Of a stretch of 64,000 nucleotides of DNA, positions 52,332 through 60,870 are shown piece by piece. Each line of letters starts with the position of its first letter. Position 1 is the first letter of the stretch. The position numbers were made by a program, and so were the translations under genes. Source of the DNA: Pseudomonadota bacterium (GTDB lineage: Bacteria > Desulfobacterota > Desulfovibrionia > Desulfovibrionales > Desulfomicrobiaceae); NCBI GenBank assembly GCA_023393525.1, contig JAEWKZ010000093.1, positions 4,200 to 68,199 of the forward strand, in the 5' to 3' direction. A model generated the notes under the pieces. It did not search any database. It was given only the letters and a program-made list of their open reading frames with translations, and was not told the origin of the DNA.

Positions 52332-54677
52332 TCAGGACGCGCGGGTTTGCTTCCACCATTCGCGGACGCCGACCCAGGCCGGCTTGGAAACGGCGTCGCC
52401 GTAGGCGTAAGGAGGGTAGTAGTACGTGTCGTAGTTGGAAGAGTAATCGCCGAAGCGGTGACGGACGTCGAGCCGATTGACCATCGTCCCGAGCAGGCGG
52501 GCATTGATGCATGACAGGGACCTCCGAAACAGGCGCAGCGCATGTCTGTGGGTCCTGCCGAGGGTGCTGACCAGGATGACCCCGCTGACCAGGCTGCCAA
52601 GCACCAGCACGTCGGCAAAACCGACCGAGGGCGGGCCGTCGATGATGATGCGATCGAAATCCGCCTCCAGGCGATCCAGGTTCAAGCGCATCCGATCCGA
52701 GGCCAGAAGCTCCGCCGGATTGGGCGGAATCGGCCCGGCGGGAATGAAAAACAGGTTTGCGTCGTCGGTGCCGAGAACCACGTCGTCCAGTTTTTTTTCA
52801 CCGCTGAGCAGTTCGCTCAAGCCGCCGACTTCGTGGACATTCACGCCGAAAACCCTATGCAGACGCGGTCGGCGCAGATCAGCGTCGATGAGCAGCACCC
52901 TGTCGCCGACGGCGGCGAAGGCCAAAGCCATGTTCACCGCGATGGTCGACTTGCCCTCCCCTTCCGCCGTGCTGGTGATGAACAGGGTCCGCGTGCCGCC
53001 TTCCGCGGCCGTGGACAACTGAATGGAAACGCGGGCGGTGCGGATGGCCTCGGAGAAACCCGCCCGGGGATCCGAGACGACCAGACGGTCCAGCCTGTCC
53101 CGGAATTGTTCCCCGGCTTCTGGAAGCACGCCCAGTATGCCGATGCCGAAACGGTCGGTTATTTCATCGATGCCTTTGACGGTGTTGTCGAGGAGTTCAA
53201 GCAGGAATGCGGCGGCAACGCCGAGCAAGAGGCCAATCGCGACGGCCAGCGACAGGTTGAACGCGATGCGCGGCCTGTCCGCCTTGACCGGCAGGAGGGC
53301 GTGATCCACCACCTGTATATTGCTGATATCCGTACCCACCGTGGCATCGATCTCCTTGCCGCGTTGCAGCAGGGACTGGTGGATCTCCTTGTTCGTCTCC
53401 ACTTCCCGTTGAAGGATCTTGTACTGCGTGGCCCGGTCATTGAGCTCCAGCGCCCTCTTCTTGGCCAGGTCGGCCTGATCGCGCAGGTATTCCTCGTTTT
53501 TACGGGCCACGAGATAGTCGTTGCGGATGCCGGAGAGGATTCTGCTCTCCTCGGTGCCGATCTTGGCCGCCACGTCGTCGAGACGGGCCTTGAGCCGCCT
53601 GGCCTCGGGATAATCGGGCTTGAAGACGATGAGCTTGTCCTCGTACTGGGAAACCAGCTGGATGTACTGCTGCCGCAACTCCTGGATAAGCGGATTGTCG
53701 ATGAGCATGGGCAGGGCCGAGACGCCGACCTCCCGCGCCTGCGCGTCGAGGGCCTCGCGGGTCAGCCGCTGGGCGTGGATCTGGGCCAGGGCGGAGTTGA
53801 TCTCCTCAAGCTCCCTGTAGACGAGGTTCAGGCGGCTATCCAGGGACACGATTCCGGCTTTCTGGGCGAACTCGTTGAGTTCGGATTCGGACTTTTCCAG
53901 ACGGATCCGCGCCACCTCGACCTGTTTCTGGAGCTGCGCGTTGGCCAAACCGGCGGATGCGACCTTCTTGTCCAACTGCCAGTCGATGAAGGAACCGATG
54001 AGCGTGTTGACCACGCCCCGCGCCAATTCCGGGTCAGGGGACGAAAAGGCCAGATTCACGATGGTCGTGTCCCTTTCCGCCTTGATCTCCAGATTTTCCG
54101 CGAAGGCTTCGAGCAACCGTTGCCGCTCCTCGGCCTCCCGAATCCGGGAGGCGGAATCGCCGTCTTCCCGGTCCGACGCCGGTGCGCTCGCGCCGCCAAG
54201 CTCTGTCCGCGATCCTCCAGCCTCCTTTGCGCCGTCCATGTATTCCGTGTTGAAACGAGGATCGCGGGCCAGGTCGAGGGCTTCTATCACCCGCCACGCT
54301 AGGGAATCGGAGCCCAGCAGCTTGGTCTGGGTGTTCATGAACTCCCGGGTCTGTGTCTGGGGGACGACCATCTCTTCGAATTTGGTGACCCTGGGCGGCT
54401 GCATGGTGAACTCCAGCTTGCCCGCAGCCTTGTAAATCGGGGTCATGGCCAGGGTGACGATGCACACGGTGATGAAAACTGCGAACAACACCCCGCAAAT
54501 GAGCCATTTGCGCCTGATGAGCACTTCCAGGCAGCCCCGCAGATCGATCTCGTCATCCGCACGCGGCAGATGCCCCGAAGGATCCGTCAAGGGAGCCGCG
54601 GAGCATGCTGAGTGCATTGGGGAATACATCGCATCCGAGGATGAGGAGAAAAATCGTGAAGAGCATTTATCGTTCAT
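52332..54677 (-). CDS. wzc: Wzc-type polysaccharide co-polymerase and tyrosine autokinase
   Basis: The 781-aa protein controls chain length and export of the polysaccharide. A Wzz-type N-terminal part has a first membrane segment (LICGVLFAVFITVCIVTLAM, about residue 58-78) and a second before residue 500 (LSLAVAIGLLLGVAAAFLLEL in two parts), with a coiled-coil periplasmic region between. The cytoplasmic BY-kinase domain has Walker A STAEGEGKSTIAVN (about 568-580), Walker A' VLLIDADLRRPRLH and the later IIIDGPPSVGFAD. A tyrosine-rich tail (YDTYYYPPYAYGD, about 750-762) is the autophosphorylation cluster. GAGG stands nine bases before the ATG. It is divergent from wza. Confidence 0.9.
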   Translation of the reverse strand: MNDKCSSRFFSSSSDAMYSPMHSACSAAPLTDPSGHLPRADDEIDLRGCLEVLIRRKWLICGVLFAVFITVCIVTLAMTPIYKAAGKLEFTMQPPRVTKFEEMVVPQTQTREFMNTQTKLLGSDSLAWRVIEALDLARDPRFNTEYMDGAKEAGGSRTELGGASAPASDREDGDSASRIREAEERQRLLEAFAENLEIKAERDTTIVNLAFSSPDPELARGVVNTLIGSFIDWQLDKKVASAGLANAQLQKQVEVARIRLEKSESELNEFAQKAGIVSLDSRLNLVYRELEEINSALAQIHAQRLTREALDAQAREVGVSALPMLIDNPLIQELRQQYIQLVSQYEDKLIVFKPDYPEARRLKARLDDVAAKIGTEESRILSGIRNDYLVARKNEEYLRDQADLAKKRALELNDRATQYKILQREVETNKEIHQSLLQRGKEIDATVGTDISNIQVVDHALLPVKADRPRIAFNLSLAVAIGLLLGVAAAFLLELLDNTVKGIDEITDRFGIGILGVLPEAGEQFRDRLDRLVVSDPRAGFSEAIRTARVSIQLSTAAEGGTRTLFITSTAEGEGKSTIAVNMALAFAAVGDRVLLIDADLRRPRLHRVFGVNVHEVGGLSELLSGEKKLDDVVLGTDDANLFFIPAGPIPPNPAELLASDRMRLNLDRLEADFDRIIIDGPPSVGFADVLVLGSLVSGVILVSTLGRTHRHALRLFRRSLSCINARLLGTMVNRLDVRHRFGDYSSNYDTYYYPPYAYGDAVSKPAWVGVREWWKQTRAS

Positions 54678-54990
54678 GCATGAAAACCTCTTCGATGCAA
54701 AATGCCGATGATAAAGAAAACATCGATCCGCCTACATAGTGCATGGAATCATTGTCAATCGCATCAATACACACGACACGCAAACTCATATTTATGATAC
54801 TTACATATCAATATACGTAAAAATAATACTTATATAAAAAAGTAACAATATTCATACGATTACTTATTCAAAAAATCGGAAAAATACTCAAGCAACGGTC
54901 TGGGCGCTTTTGAACGCGACCGCGCCGCACCGGACGACATGTGCCGGGATGGCGATGATCCCTGCAAAATCAAAAACAACGGATGATCAC
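54678..54990. other. A+T-rich divergent regulatory region between wzc and wza
   Basis: This 313-bp stretch is strikingly A+T-rich (especially 54715-54895) within a G+C-rich genome and contains no supported gene. It lies between two divergent exopolysaccharide genes, so both promoters and control sites must be here. Visible patterns are two direct copies of ATACTTA (about 54799 and 54829) and one TACGTA palindrome at 54816-54821. No confident -35/-10 pair was assigned. Confidence 0.6.
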
Positions 54991-56049
54991 ATGCGAAAAA
55001 TACTGGAAGTTCCGGTCGCGGCCGTTCGTGCCGGATGCCTGTCCGCGGCGGCTCGCCTCCCGGCCGTGGCAGGGTTGAGCCTGTGCCTTGCGTGCGCCGC
55101 CAGGGGACCGGCGGTCACCACCGATCTCGACCAATTGTCCAATCCCGCCGCGTCGGAATACAACGCCCTGGAGGTGGCCGAACTGAACGGAAAATTCAGC
55201 GAGGCGTTCACCACCACGCCCGACTATGAAGACTATGTCATCGGCGGCGGGGACCTCATACGGATCAGCATCTTCGAAGCGCCGGAGTTGAGCACCGAAA
55301 CGCGGGTCGGCGCGCGCGGGGGCGTGACCATGCCGCTTATCGGCCCGGTGGCGATTTCGGGGCTGTCCGTTTGCGAGGCCGAACAGCACGTGGAGCGTCT
55401 TTACCGGGAGAAATATCTTCAAGACCCGCATGTCACCATTTTCGTCAGGGAGCAGTTCGGTTCGAAAATAACCATGATGGGAGCGCTCAAAAAACCGGGA
55501 GCGTATGACTATTACGCCAACATGAGTCTCATGGACGTTCTCGCCATGGCCGAAGGGCTCAGCGACGCGGCCGGGCGGACCGTGCAGATCCGTCGCAAGG
55601 CCGAAAACCGAACGGGTTCGCTGGTGATCGATCTCGACCAGATGATCAAGGACGGGCGCCAGGATCTCAATGTGGGCATCAAGGGCGGAGATGTCGTCTA
55701 CGTGCCCGAGGCGGGCTCCGTCTATGTCGACGGAGCCGTCCGCAGAGCCGGGGCATACCCCATTCGGAGGGACATGTCCGTGCAGGAGGCCGTTGTCGCC
55801 GCAGGCGGCTTGGAATCCTTTGCCGATGTCAAGGACGTCAAGCTCGTCCGCTACCTCGGCAAGGGAAAAAGAGAGGTGGCCAGGCTGTCTCTCGAAGACA
55901 TGCGGTCGCACGAGGCGCACCAGCTCAAGGTTCGGGACCGGGATGTCATTTTCGTGGAATCCAGCGCGGCCGGCATCTTTTTCCAGGGCGTGGGGCTCAC
56001 GCTGGGGACGGGAATTTTCGGCATCGGCTACACGCCTCCGACACGATAG
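54991..56049 (+). CDS. wza: polysaccharide export outer-membrane lipoprotein Wza
   Basis: The 352-aa protein has a lipoprotein signal with lipobox LCLAC (Cys35). It contains a poly-export (PES) domain (YVIGGGDLIRISIFEAPELS, GVTMPLIGPVAISGLSV) and two SLBB-type repeats (ITMMGALKKPGAYDYYANMS; GSVYVDGAVRRAGAYPIRRDM, in parts). Wza forms the outer-membrane channel for the glycan. Start chosen to give the signal peptide; ribosome site weak. It is divergent from wzc, an unusual layout because many clusters carry wza and wzc in the same direction. Confidence 0.9.
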   Translation: MRKILEVPVAAVRAGCLSAAARLPAVAGLSLCLACAARGPAVTTDLDQLSNPAASEYNALEVAELNGKFSEAFTTTPDYEDYVIGGGDLIRISIFEAPELSTETRVGARGGVTMPLIGPVAISGLSVCEAEQHVERLYREKYLQDPHVTIFVREQFGSKITMMGALKKPGAYDYYANMSLMDVLAMAEGLSDAAGRTVQIRRKAENRTGSLVIDLDQMIKDGRQDLNVGIKGGDVVYVPEAGSVYVDGAVRRAGAYPIRRDMSVQEAVVAAGGLESFADVKDVKLVRYLGKGKREVARLSLEDMRSHEAHQLKVRDRDVIFVESSAAGIFFQGVGLTLGTGIFGIGYTPPTR

Positions 56050-56121
56050 CCGGACCAGGGCGGGTTCGTCTCCCAGGAGGAACGCACTGGATCGATCACT
56101 AAGGGCCTCATGGGCAGCGTC

Positions 56122-56137
56122 TACGTAATCATACGTA
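56122..56137. repeat. tandem TACGTA palindromes upstream of the Gly-tailed gene
   Basis: Two TACGTA palindromes start 10 bp apart (56122 and 56132), one helical turn, in the 263-bp gap after wza. Another TACGTA occurs in the wzc/wza promoter region. They could be operator half-sites, but a six-base palindrome can also recur by chance. No clear -35/-10 pair was assigned to the next gene. Confidence 0.3.
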
Positions 56138-56312
56138 ACCCGACCCGAATCAACCTCTTGTTTGTAAGTATTGACTTCAACAGTACAAATTGGTTTCTGC
56201 TGTCCCGATACCACCCCGCCACCGAAAAATCCGCGACTTCTCGCAATTGTCCGGATTTGCGGCAATCCGATCGCACTTTCGTCGGGCGCACACAAACAAA
56301 GCAGGCTCTCTG

Positions 56313-57044
56313 ATGATTCGACAATTCCTCGCATCGCTGGTTTCGGCCATGCTGGTCATGCAACCTCTGCTGACGGAAGCCGGGTCGGCCCCGCGGTTGA
56401 TACCTACGGATTCCGTGACCCTGGTGGCCAGTGGAGTTGTCGTGGACAAGGAAATCCCCGTCCCCTCGGGCATGCTCATGGCATGCGCGGGAGAATGCGT
56501 GATCGAGGCCGACGGCCTGCAACTCATCGGCGCGGACCGCGCGGTCTTTGCCTTGGAAGAAGGAAGCACAAGGTTTCTGGTCACCATCATGGAAGGCAGG
56601 CTGAACTTCGCCCTTCAGGCCGACGCCAAGCCCTTGGCGGTCAAGACCCCGTTGCAGGACCCCGATGACAGCAGCACCTATCTGGTTCCGGCCAGCTCCG
56701 ACGACGTCTTCAAGGGCAGCCTGAAGGTCGACGGCAAGAACCGCAAAGCGATCCTGGACATGGCCAAGGGGAACATCAAGCTCGTAGCCATAGACGGCCA
56801 AAAGATCGTGCGGGCTGGCAGCGCCATCTTCCTGCCCAGCCATCCGGCGGGAATGGCCTACGAATTGAATTTTGCTTCCCGGTCCAGCGGTTCCGAGGCT
56901 GAATTCAGCGGCGCGGGCCTGGCAGTCGGCGCGGGAGCCCTGGCCATCCTGGCCGCCACGGGCATGGCCCTGGGCGGCGGTGGCGGAGGGGGCGGAGGAG
57001 GCGGTTCGAGTGACGGAGGAAAAAGTGAAAAAAGTCCGTTCTGA
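56313..57044 (+). CDS. exported protein with C-terminal hydrophobic helix and poly-Gly tail
   Basis: The 243-aa protein starts with a signal peptide (FLASLVSAMLVMQPLLTEAGS). The mid part (VTLVASGVVVDKEIPVPSGM; GADRAVFALEEGSTRFLV; IMEGRLNFALQADAKPLAV) is beta-strand-rich and weakly FecR-like. Near residue 205 there is a hydrophobic segment (GAGLAVGAGALAILAATGM), directly followed by eleven glycines and the polar end SSDGGKSEKSPF. The tail could be a sorting or anchoring signal; a known C-terminal sorting class was not matched. It lies between wza and a cpsB-like gene within the glycan locus. Function unknown. Confidence 0.65.
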   Translation: MIRQFLASLVSAMLVMQPLLTEAGSAPRLIPTDSVTLVASGVVVDKEIPVPSGMLMACAGECVIEADGLQLIGADRAVFALEEGSTRFLVTIMEGRLNFALQADAKPLAVKTPLQDPDDSSTYLVPASSDDVFKGSLKVDGKNRKAILDMAKGNIKLVAIDGQKIVRAGSAIFLPSHPAGMAYELNFASRSSGSEAEFSGAGLAVGAGALAILAATGMALGGGGGGGGGGGSSDGGKSEKSPF

Positions 57045-57203
57045 AGTGTGTCCCGCACGACAGAGATGCATCCAACGTTGCGACCGCCGCGTAAAAACTG
57101 CATCGCAGCGCAAGGCCCGAGAAAGAGCATCCAGGCGTTTTCATATGTTCGCCTGACACCAAGATCTCAAAACAGTTCCAATGGAGACGCCTCGGGCGGA
57201 TTC

Positions 57204-57980
57204 TCACCAGAATTTGAACCAGGGGCGTTTCTTGGGCAGGGGCAGAGGCGCGAAATCCGCCAGGGGCAAGGGCTCGTCGCGGATGATCGCCTGAGGGTGC
57301 GTTTTCACCAGACGCAAGGAGTCATCGGGCCCCACGATTTCTCCAGCTGCGGCCCACGCCTCCCGAAGCAGGGGACGGCGGTTTTGGACGCCGTGGCCAT
57401 CACTGGCCAGAAAATGAACCAGGCGGTGCTCCAGCAGGAGGCGGCAGAGGGCGGCGACCTCCGGCCCCAGCCTGCCGAGCAGGCTGGCCGCGGTGATCTG
57501 CACCGCCACTCCCCTCTCGACCCAGGCCTGGAGGCGCGCCGGATCGCGCAGAATGAAGGGGTATCGCTCGGGATGGGCCAGAACAATTCGCCGGCCCGAA
57601 TGGATGAAACGCAGCAGGAAATCATCGATCCCGGCAGGCGGTAAAGCGCCGGGCAACTCAAGCAGCACCCAGGCCCCCTTGTTCAGGGTTGCCAGACGCC
57701 CCCCCGCGAGGCCGGCCTCCAGATCTCCGTCCAGGCTGAGTTCGCTTCCGGGCCAGACATCGAAAGCTATGGCCTCGGACTGCAAGCGCAGCCGAAGCGC
57801 GTCCACGGCTGCTTCGATGTCGCCTCGCTCGTTGGGCCAGAGCATCGGATGCCAGTGCGGAGTGCAAAGCGCCCCACTGATCCCGTCGGCCGCAGCCAGG
57901 CGGATCATGGCCAGAGATTCGTCCATGTTCGCAGGTCCGTCGTCCATTCCGGGAAGCAGGTGGCAATGAATATCAATCAT
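57204..57980 (-). CDS. cpsB: CpsB/YwqE-type protein-tyrosine phosphatase (PHP fold)
   Basis: The 258-aa protein begins MIDIHCHLLPGMDDGP, the metal-binding motif of the PHP-type CpsB/YwqE phosphatases, which remove phosphate from the BY-kinase tyrosine tail. Later metal-ligand regions are LCTPHWHP, WPGSELSLDG, RIVLAHPERYPFI and HFLASDGHGVQNRRP. Length is normal. In this locus it is the natural partner of the Wzc kinase. It is divergent from the initiating transferase. Confidence 0.88.
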   Translation of the reverse strand: MIDIHCHLLPGMDDGPANMDESLAMIRLAAADGISGALCTPHWHPMLWPNERGDIEAAVDALRLRLQSEAIAFDVWPGSELSLDGDLEAGLAGGRLATLNKGAWVLLELPGALPPAGIDDFLLRFIHSGRRIVLAHPERYPFILRDPARLQAWVERGVAVQITAASLLGRLGPEVAALCRLLLEHRLVHFLASDGHGVQNRRPLLREAWAAAGEIVGPDDSLRLVKTHPQAIIRDEPLPLADFAPLPLPKKRPWFKFW

Positions 57981-58143
57981 GACGCCTGCTTCAAAGATGG
58001 ATCTTTTTCATGATGGACGAGGGGAAAGAAATCCGTGCGGGCGACACCCATAATTGTAAACACTTTCTCCGTCTTCAACCGCTTTTTTTGTGACCGACGA
58101 TGTTCATGCATGGTTTGAAAAGCAATATCAAGGATCTTCAAGA

Positions 58144-59523
58144 ATGACTTTTTCATCGAGAATATCCACATTGACCCGCATCGCCGAACTTCTGGCGATT
58201 GTGGGCGCCATGCTCCTGGCCCACCGACTCCATCCCATCGGCGATCCCGCCAGCCTCGCCATCAGCGCCCTGCTCGGGGCCATCGTGTATTCCTTTGCCT
58301 CAGAACTGACCGGAGCCTACGGCGAATTGCGCCTGCGCCCCTTCATCATCGAGGCCCGCCGCGTTCTTGGCGCCTGGATACTGACGTTCCTCTGCCTGGT
58401 GCTCATATCCTGGGCGCTCAAGTTCACCGCCACCTTTTCCCGACTGCAGATCGGTCTCTGGGTCGTCATCGGCGCGGCCATGCTCACGGGTTCACGCTGG
58501 AGCATCCGAGCGCTGCTGCGCGTCCACCGCCGCCGGGGGCGCAACCAACGCCACGCCGTGCTGATCGGCGCGGGCGATCTGGCCCGGCAGTGGCTCCAGA
58601 CCATAAACGCCTATCCGGAACTTGGAATCAGGCCCGTGGCCGCCTTCGACGACGACCCGGCCAAGATCGGCGGCACGTGCGAAGGCGTTCCGGTTCTGGA
58701 GCGCTGCGCCCAGGCGGTGCGGTACGTCAACGAACATCGCGTGCCCATGGTCTTCGTCGCCCTGCCCCTTCGCGCCGAAGAACGGACGCGCTTTGTTCTG
58801 GGGCAATTCCTGAGCAGTCCGGCCAACGTCTACATCATCCCGGACTTTTTCACCTTTGAGCTCATGAACCTCAATGCATTCCAGGTCGTCGGAACACCTG
58901 TCATCGCGCTCTCCGCATCGTCCATGTCGAAGCGCAAGGAGATTCTCAAACGCGCCGAAGACCTGATCCTCGGAACCCTGGCCCTCATTGTCGCCACCCC
59001 GCTGATGCTGCTCATCGCCCTGGTCATCAAACTCTCCTCGTCCGGGCCGGTTTTCTTCCGGCAATGCCGGCATGGGCTGTATGGAGAGGAAATCCGGGTC
59101 TGGAAATTCAGGACCATGAACGTGACGGAGAATGGACGAAACTTCCGGCAGGCGGTCAAAAACGACAGCAGGGTCACCCCCTTCGGGGCCCTGCTTCGCC
59201 GCACCTCCCTGGATGAACTGCCGCAACTGTTCAACGTGCTGGCCGGCACCATGAGCCTGGTCGGCCCCAGGCCGCACCCCGTGGCTCAGAACGAGAGCTT
59301 TCGCGAACTTTTGCCGGGCTACATATGGCGCCTCAAGATCAAACCCGGGATCACAGGCTGGGCCCAGGTCAACGGCTGGCGCGGCGAGACGGACACGGTC
59401 GAAAAGATGGAACAACGCATGCTTCACGATCTCCATTACATCGAAAACTGGACGCTGTCCTTTGATATCTGGATATTGTGGAAGACGATTTGGCGGGGAT
59501 TCGTGAACCCGAACGCATACTGA
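58144..59523 (+). CDS. undecaprenyl-phosphate sugar-1-phosphate transferase (WcaJ type)
   Basis: The 459-aa protein starts glycan assembly by moving a sugar-1-phosphate onto undecaprenyl phosphate. It has four N-terminal membrane segments, a middle Rossmann-like domain (HAVLIGAGDLARQWLQTI, VAAFDDDPAKIGG), and a C-terminal catalytic part with VFFRQCRHGLYGEEIRVWKF, TSLDELPQLFNVLAGTMSLVG, PRPHPV and KPGITGWAQVNGWRGETDT. This is the polyisoprenyl-phosphate hexose transferase domain. The sugar (glucose or galactose) is not provable here. AAGGAT is about ten bases upstream of the ATG. Confidence 0.92.
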   Translation: MTFSSRISTLTRIAELLAIVGAMLLAHRLHPIGDPASLAISALLGAIVYSFASELTGAYGELRLRPFIIEARRVLGAWILTFLCLVLISWALKFTATFSRLQIGLWVVIGAAMLTGSRWSIRALLRVHRRRGRNQRHAVLIGAGDLARQWLQTINAYPELGIRPVAAFDDDPAKIGGTCEGVPVLERCAQAVRYVNEHRVPMVFVALPLRAEERTRFVLGQFLSSPANVYIIPDFFTFELMNLNAFQVVGTPVIALSASSMSKRKEILKRAEDLILGTLALIVATPLMLLIALVIKLSSSGPVFFRQCRHGLYGEEIRVWKFRTMNVTENGRNFRQAVKNDSRVTPFGALLRRTSLDELPQLFNVLAGTMSLVGPRPHPVAQNESFRELLPGYIWRLKIKPGITGWAQVNGWRGETDTVEKMEQRMLHDLHYIENWTLSFDIWILWKTIWRGFVNPNAY

Positions 59524-59578
59524 GGAAGGGCTTCCTGCTCCGCGCCACTCTGCAACCTCGCATCGGTCCGAAATAATT

Positions 59579-60829
59579 TTGCTCATCTCTTCACCACAAC
59601 ACCGCGCTACTTTCGCCGCCATTTGCCACTGGACAGGACGGGGCTTCTGGGCCGTGACCGACCAGGCCCTCTTTGCCGGCACCAACTTCCTGACCAGCAT
59701 CCTCCTGGCTCGCTGGCTGGAACCGGCGGCCTACGGCGCATTCTCCCTGGCCTATGCCGTCTTCCTGCTGGTCGGCACCCTGCATGCAGGCCTGCTGACG
59801 GAACCCATGCTGGTCTACGGCTCTGGTCGTTTCCGCGAATCCTTCAACGCCTATCAGCGAATTCTCTTAGGTTACCACTGGCGATTCGGAGCTCTTGCGG
59901 CCCTCGTCTTCTTCTTGTTGGCGACGGTCTCTTGGGCTGCCGGTTCTCTTGAATTAGCCAAGAGTTTCCTTGGCCTCGCCTTTGCGGCTCCAGCGGTGCT
60001 GTACCTGTGGATCGTACGCCGAGGTGCGTACGTCCTCCTGGAACCACGCCTGGCCGCACTGGGCGGTGGGCTGTACCTCCTTGTCCACCTGCCCCTGGCC
60101 ATCCTGCTTTTGCATGCCAACCTCCTCGATGCGACCACCGCCTTCCTGGCCATGGCTGCGGCGGGACTGCTCGCGGCGGAGGTCATCCGTTCGCGCTTGA
60201 AGGCAGGGACAAAACGGAACGCAAAGCCGGAGGAAGTGCGAAACCTGCATTGGAGCTATGGTCGCTGGGCGCTTCTGGCGGGTCTATTATCCTGGGTCCC
60301 GGCAAATATCTTCTACCTGCTCCTCCCCGCCTTTCATGGCCTCGAAACCGCCGCACAATTCAAGGCGCTCATGAATCTGCTCATGCCGATTCTGCATTTC
60401 AACGGCGCGCTGGGTCAGCTCCTGGTGCCGGGAATGGTGCGAGTCTTGAGCACAGACAAACTCAGACGATTTGCCTTGATCAGCCTTGCGGTGCTTGTGG
60501 CTTTCGCGCTGACATATTGGCTCCTGCTTGCAGCAGTGGGAAAAAATCTCATGGATGGCATGTACGGAGGAAAATACATTGATGTCGCAGACTGGCTTGT
60601 CTGGCTTGGCATCATACCGATTCTGGCAAGCATGGGTGAAGTCATGAGTTCCGCGCTCCGGGCGATGGAAAAACCGGGAACAGTGGCGCTGGTATATGGA
60701 CAGTTGGCAGTATTCACGCTCCTGACGGGTACGATTCTCGTGAAGAATTACGGCATTGGAGGATCCATCATGACATTTATATTCTCCAACATGATCTTAT
60801 CTTACTCATTCTTCAATAAATTGAAATAA
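59579..60829 (+). CDS. polysaccharide flippase-like membrane protein (Wzx type)
   Basis: The 416-aa protein has about 11-12 hydrophobic segments and resembles the polysaccharide transport (MATE-like/Wzx) group: FLTSILLARWLEPAAYGAFSL near the N-terminus and late MGEVMSSALRAMEKPG. It probably flips the lipid-linked repeat unit across the inner membrane. The chosen start is TTG 59579 (LISSPQH); no ATG gives the full first helices, and the ribosome site is weak. It follows the transferase by about 55 bp. Confidence 0.75.
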   Translation: MLISSPQHRATFAAICHWTGRGFWAVTDQALFAGTNFLTSILLARWLEPAAYGAFSLAYAVFLLVGTLHAGLLTEPMLVYGSGRFRESFNAYQRILLGYHWRFGALAALVFFLLATVSWAAGSLELAKSFLGLAFAAPAVLYLWIVRRGAYVLLEPRLAALGGGLYLLVHLPLAILLLHANLLDATTAFLAMAAAGLLAAEVIRSRLKAGTKRNAKPEEVRNLHWSYGRWALLAGLLSWVPANIFYLLLPAFHGLETAAQFKALMNLLMPILHFNGALGQLLVPGMVRVLSTDKLRRFALISLAVLVAFALTYWLLLAAVGKNLMDGMYGGKYIDVADWLVWLGIIPILASMGEVMSSALRAMEKPGTVALVYGQLAVFTLLTGTILVKNYGIGGSIMTFIFSNMILSYSFFNKLK

Positions 60830-60870
60830 ACGATCCGCATAAATTAACGCCGAACCTATAATCAGATACG

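Noticed and set aside
52542..54302. 586-aa plus-strand open frame opposite wzc
   Set aside because: Antisense of the BY-kinase gene; repetitive Gly/Asp/Val composition without motifs.
57977..58171. 64-aa minus-strand open frame upstream of the cpsB-like gene
   Set aside because: Overlaps the start of the divergent WcaJ-type gene, has no ribosome site, and is probably the promoter/leader region.
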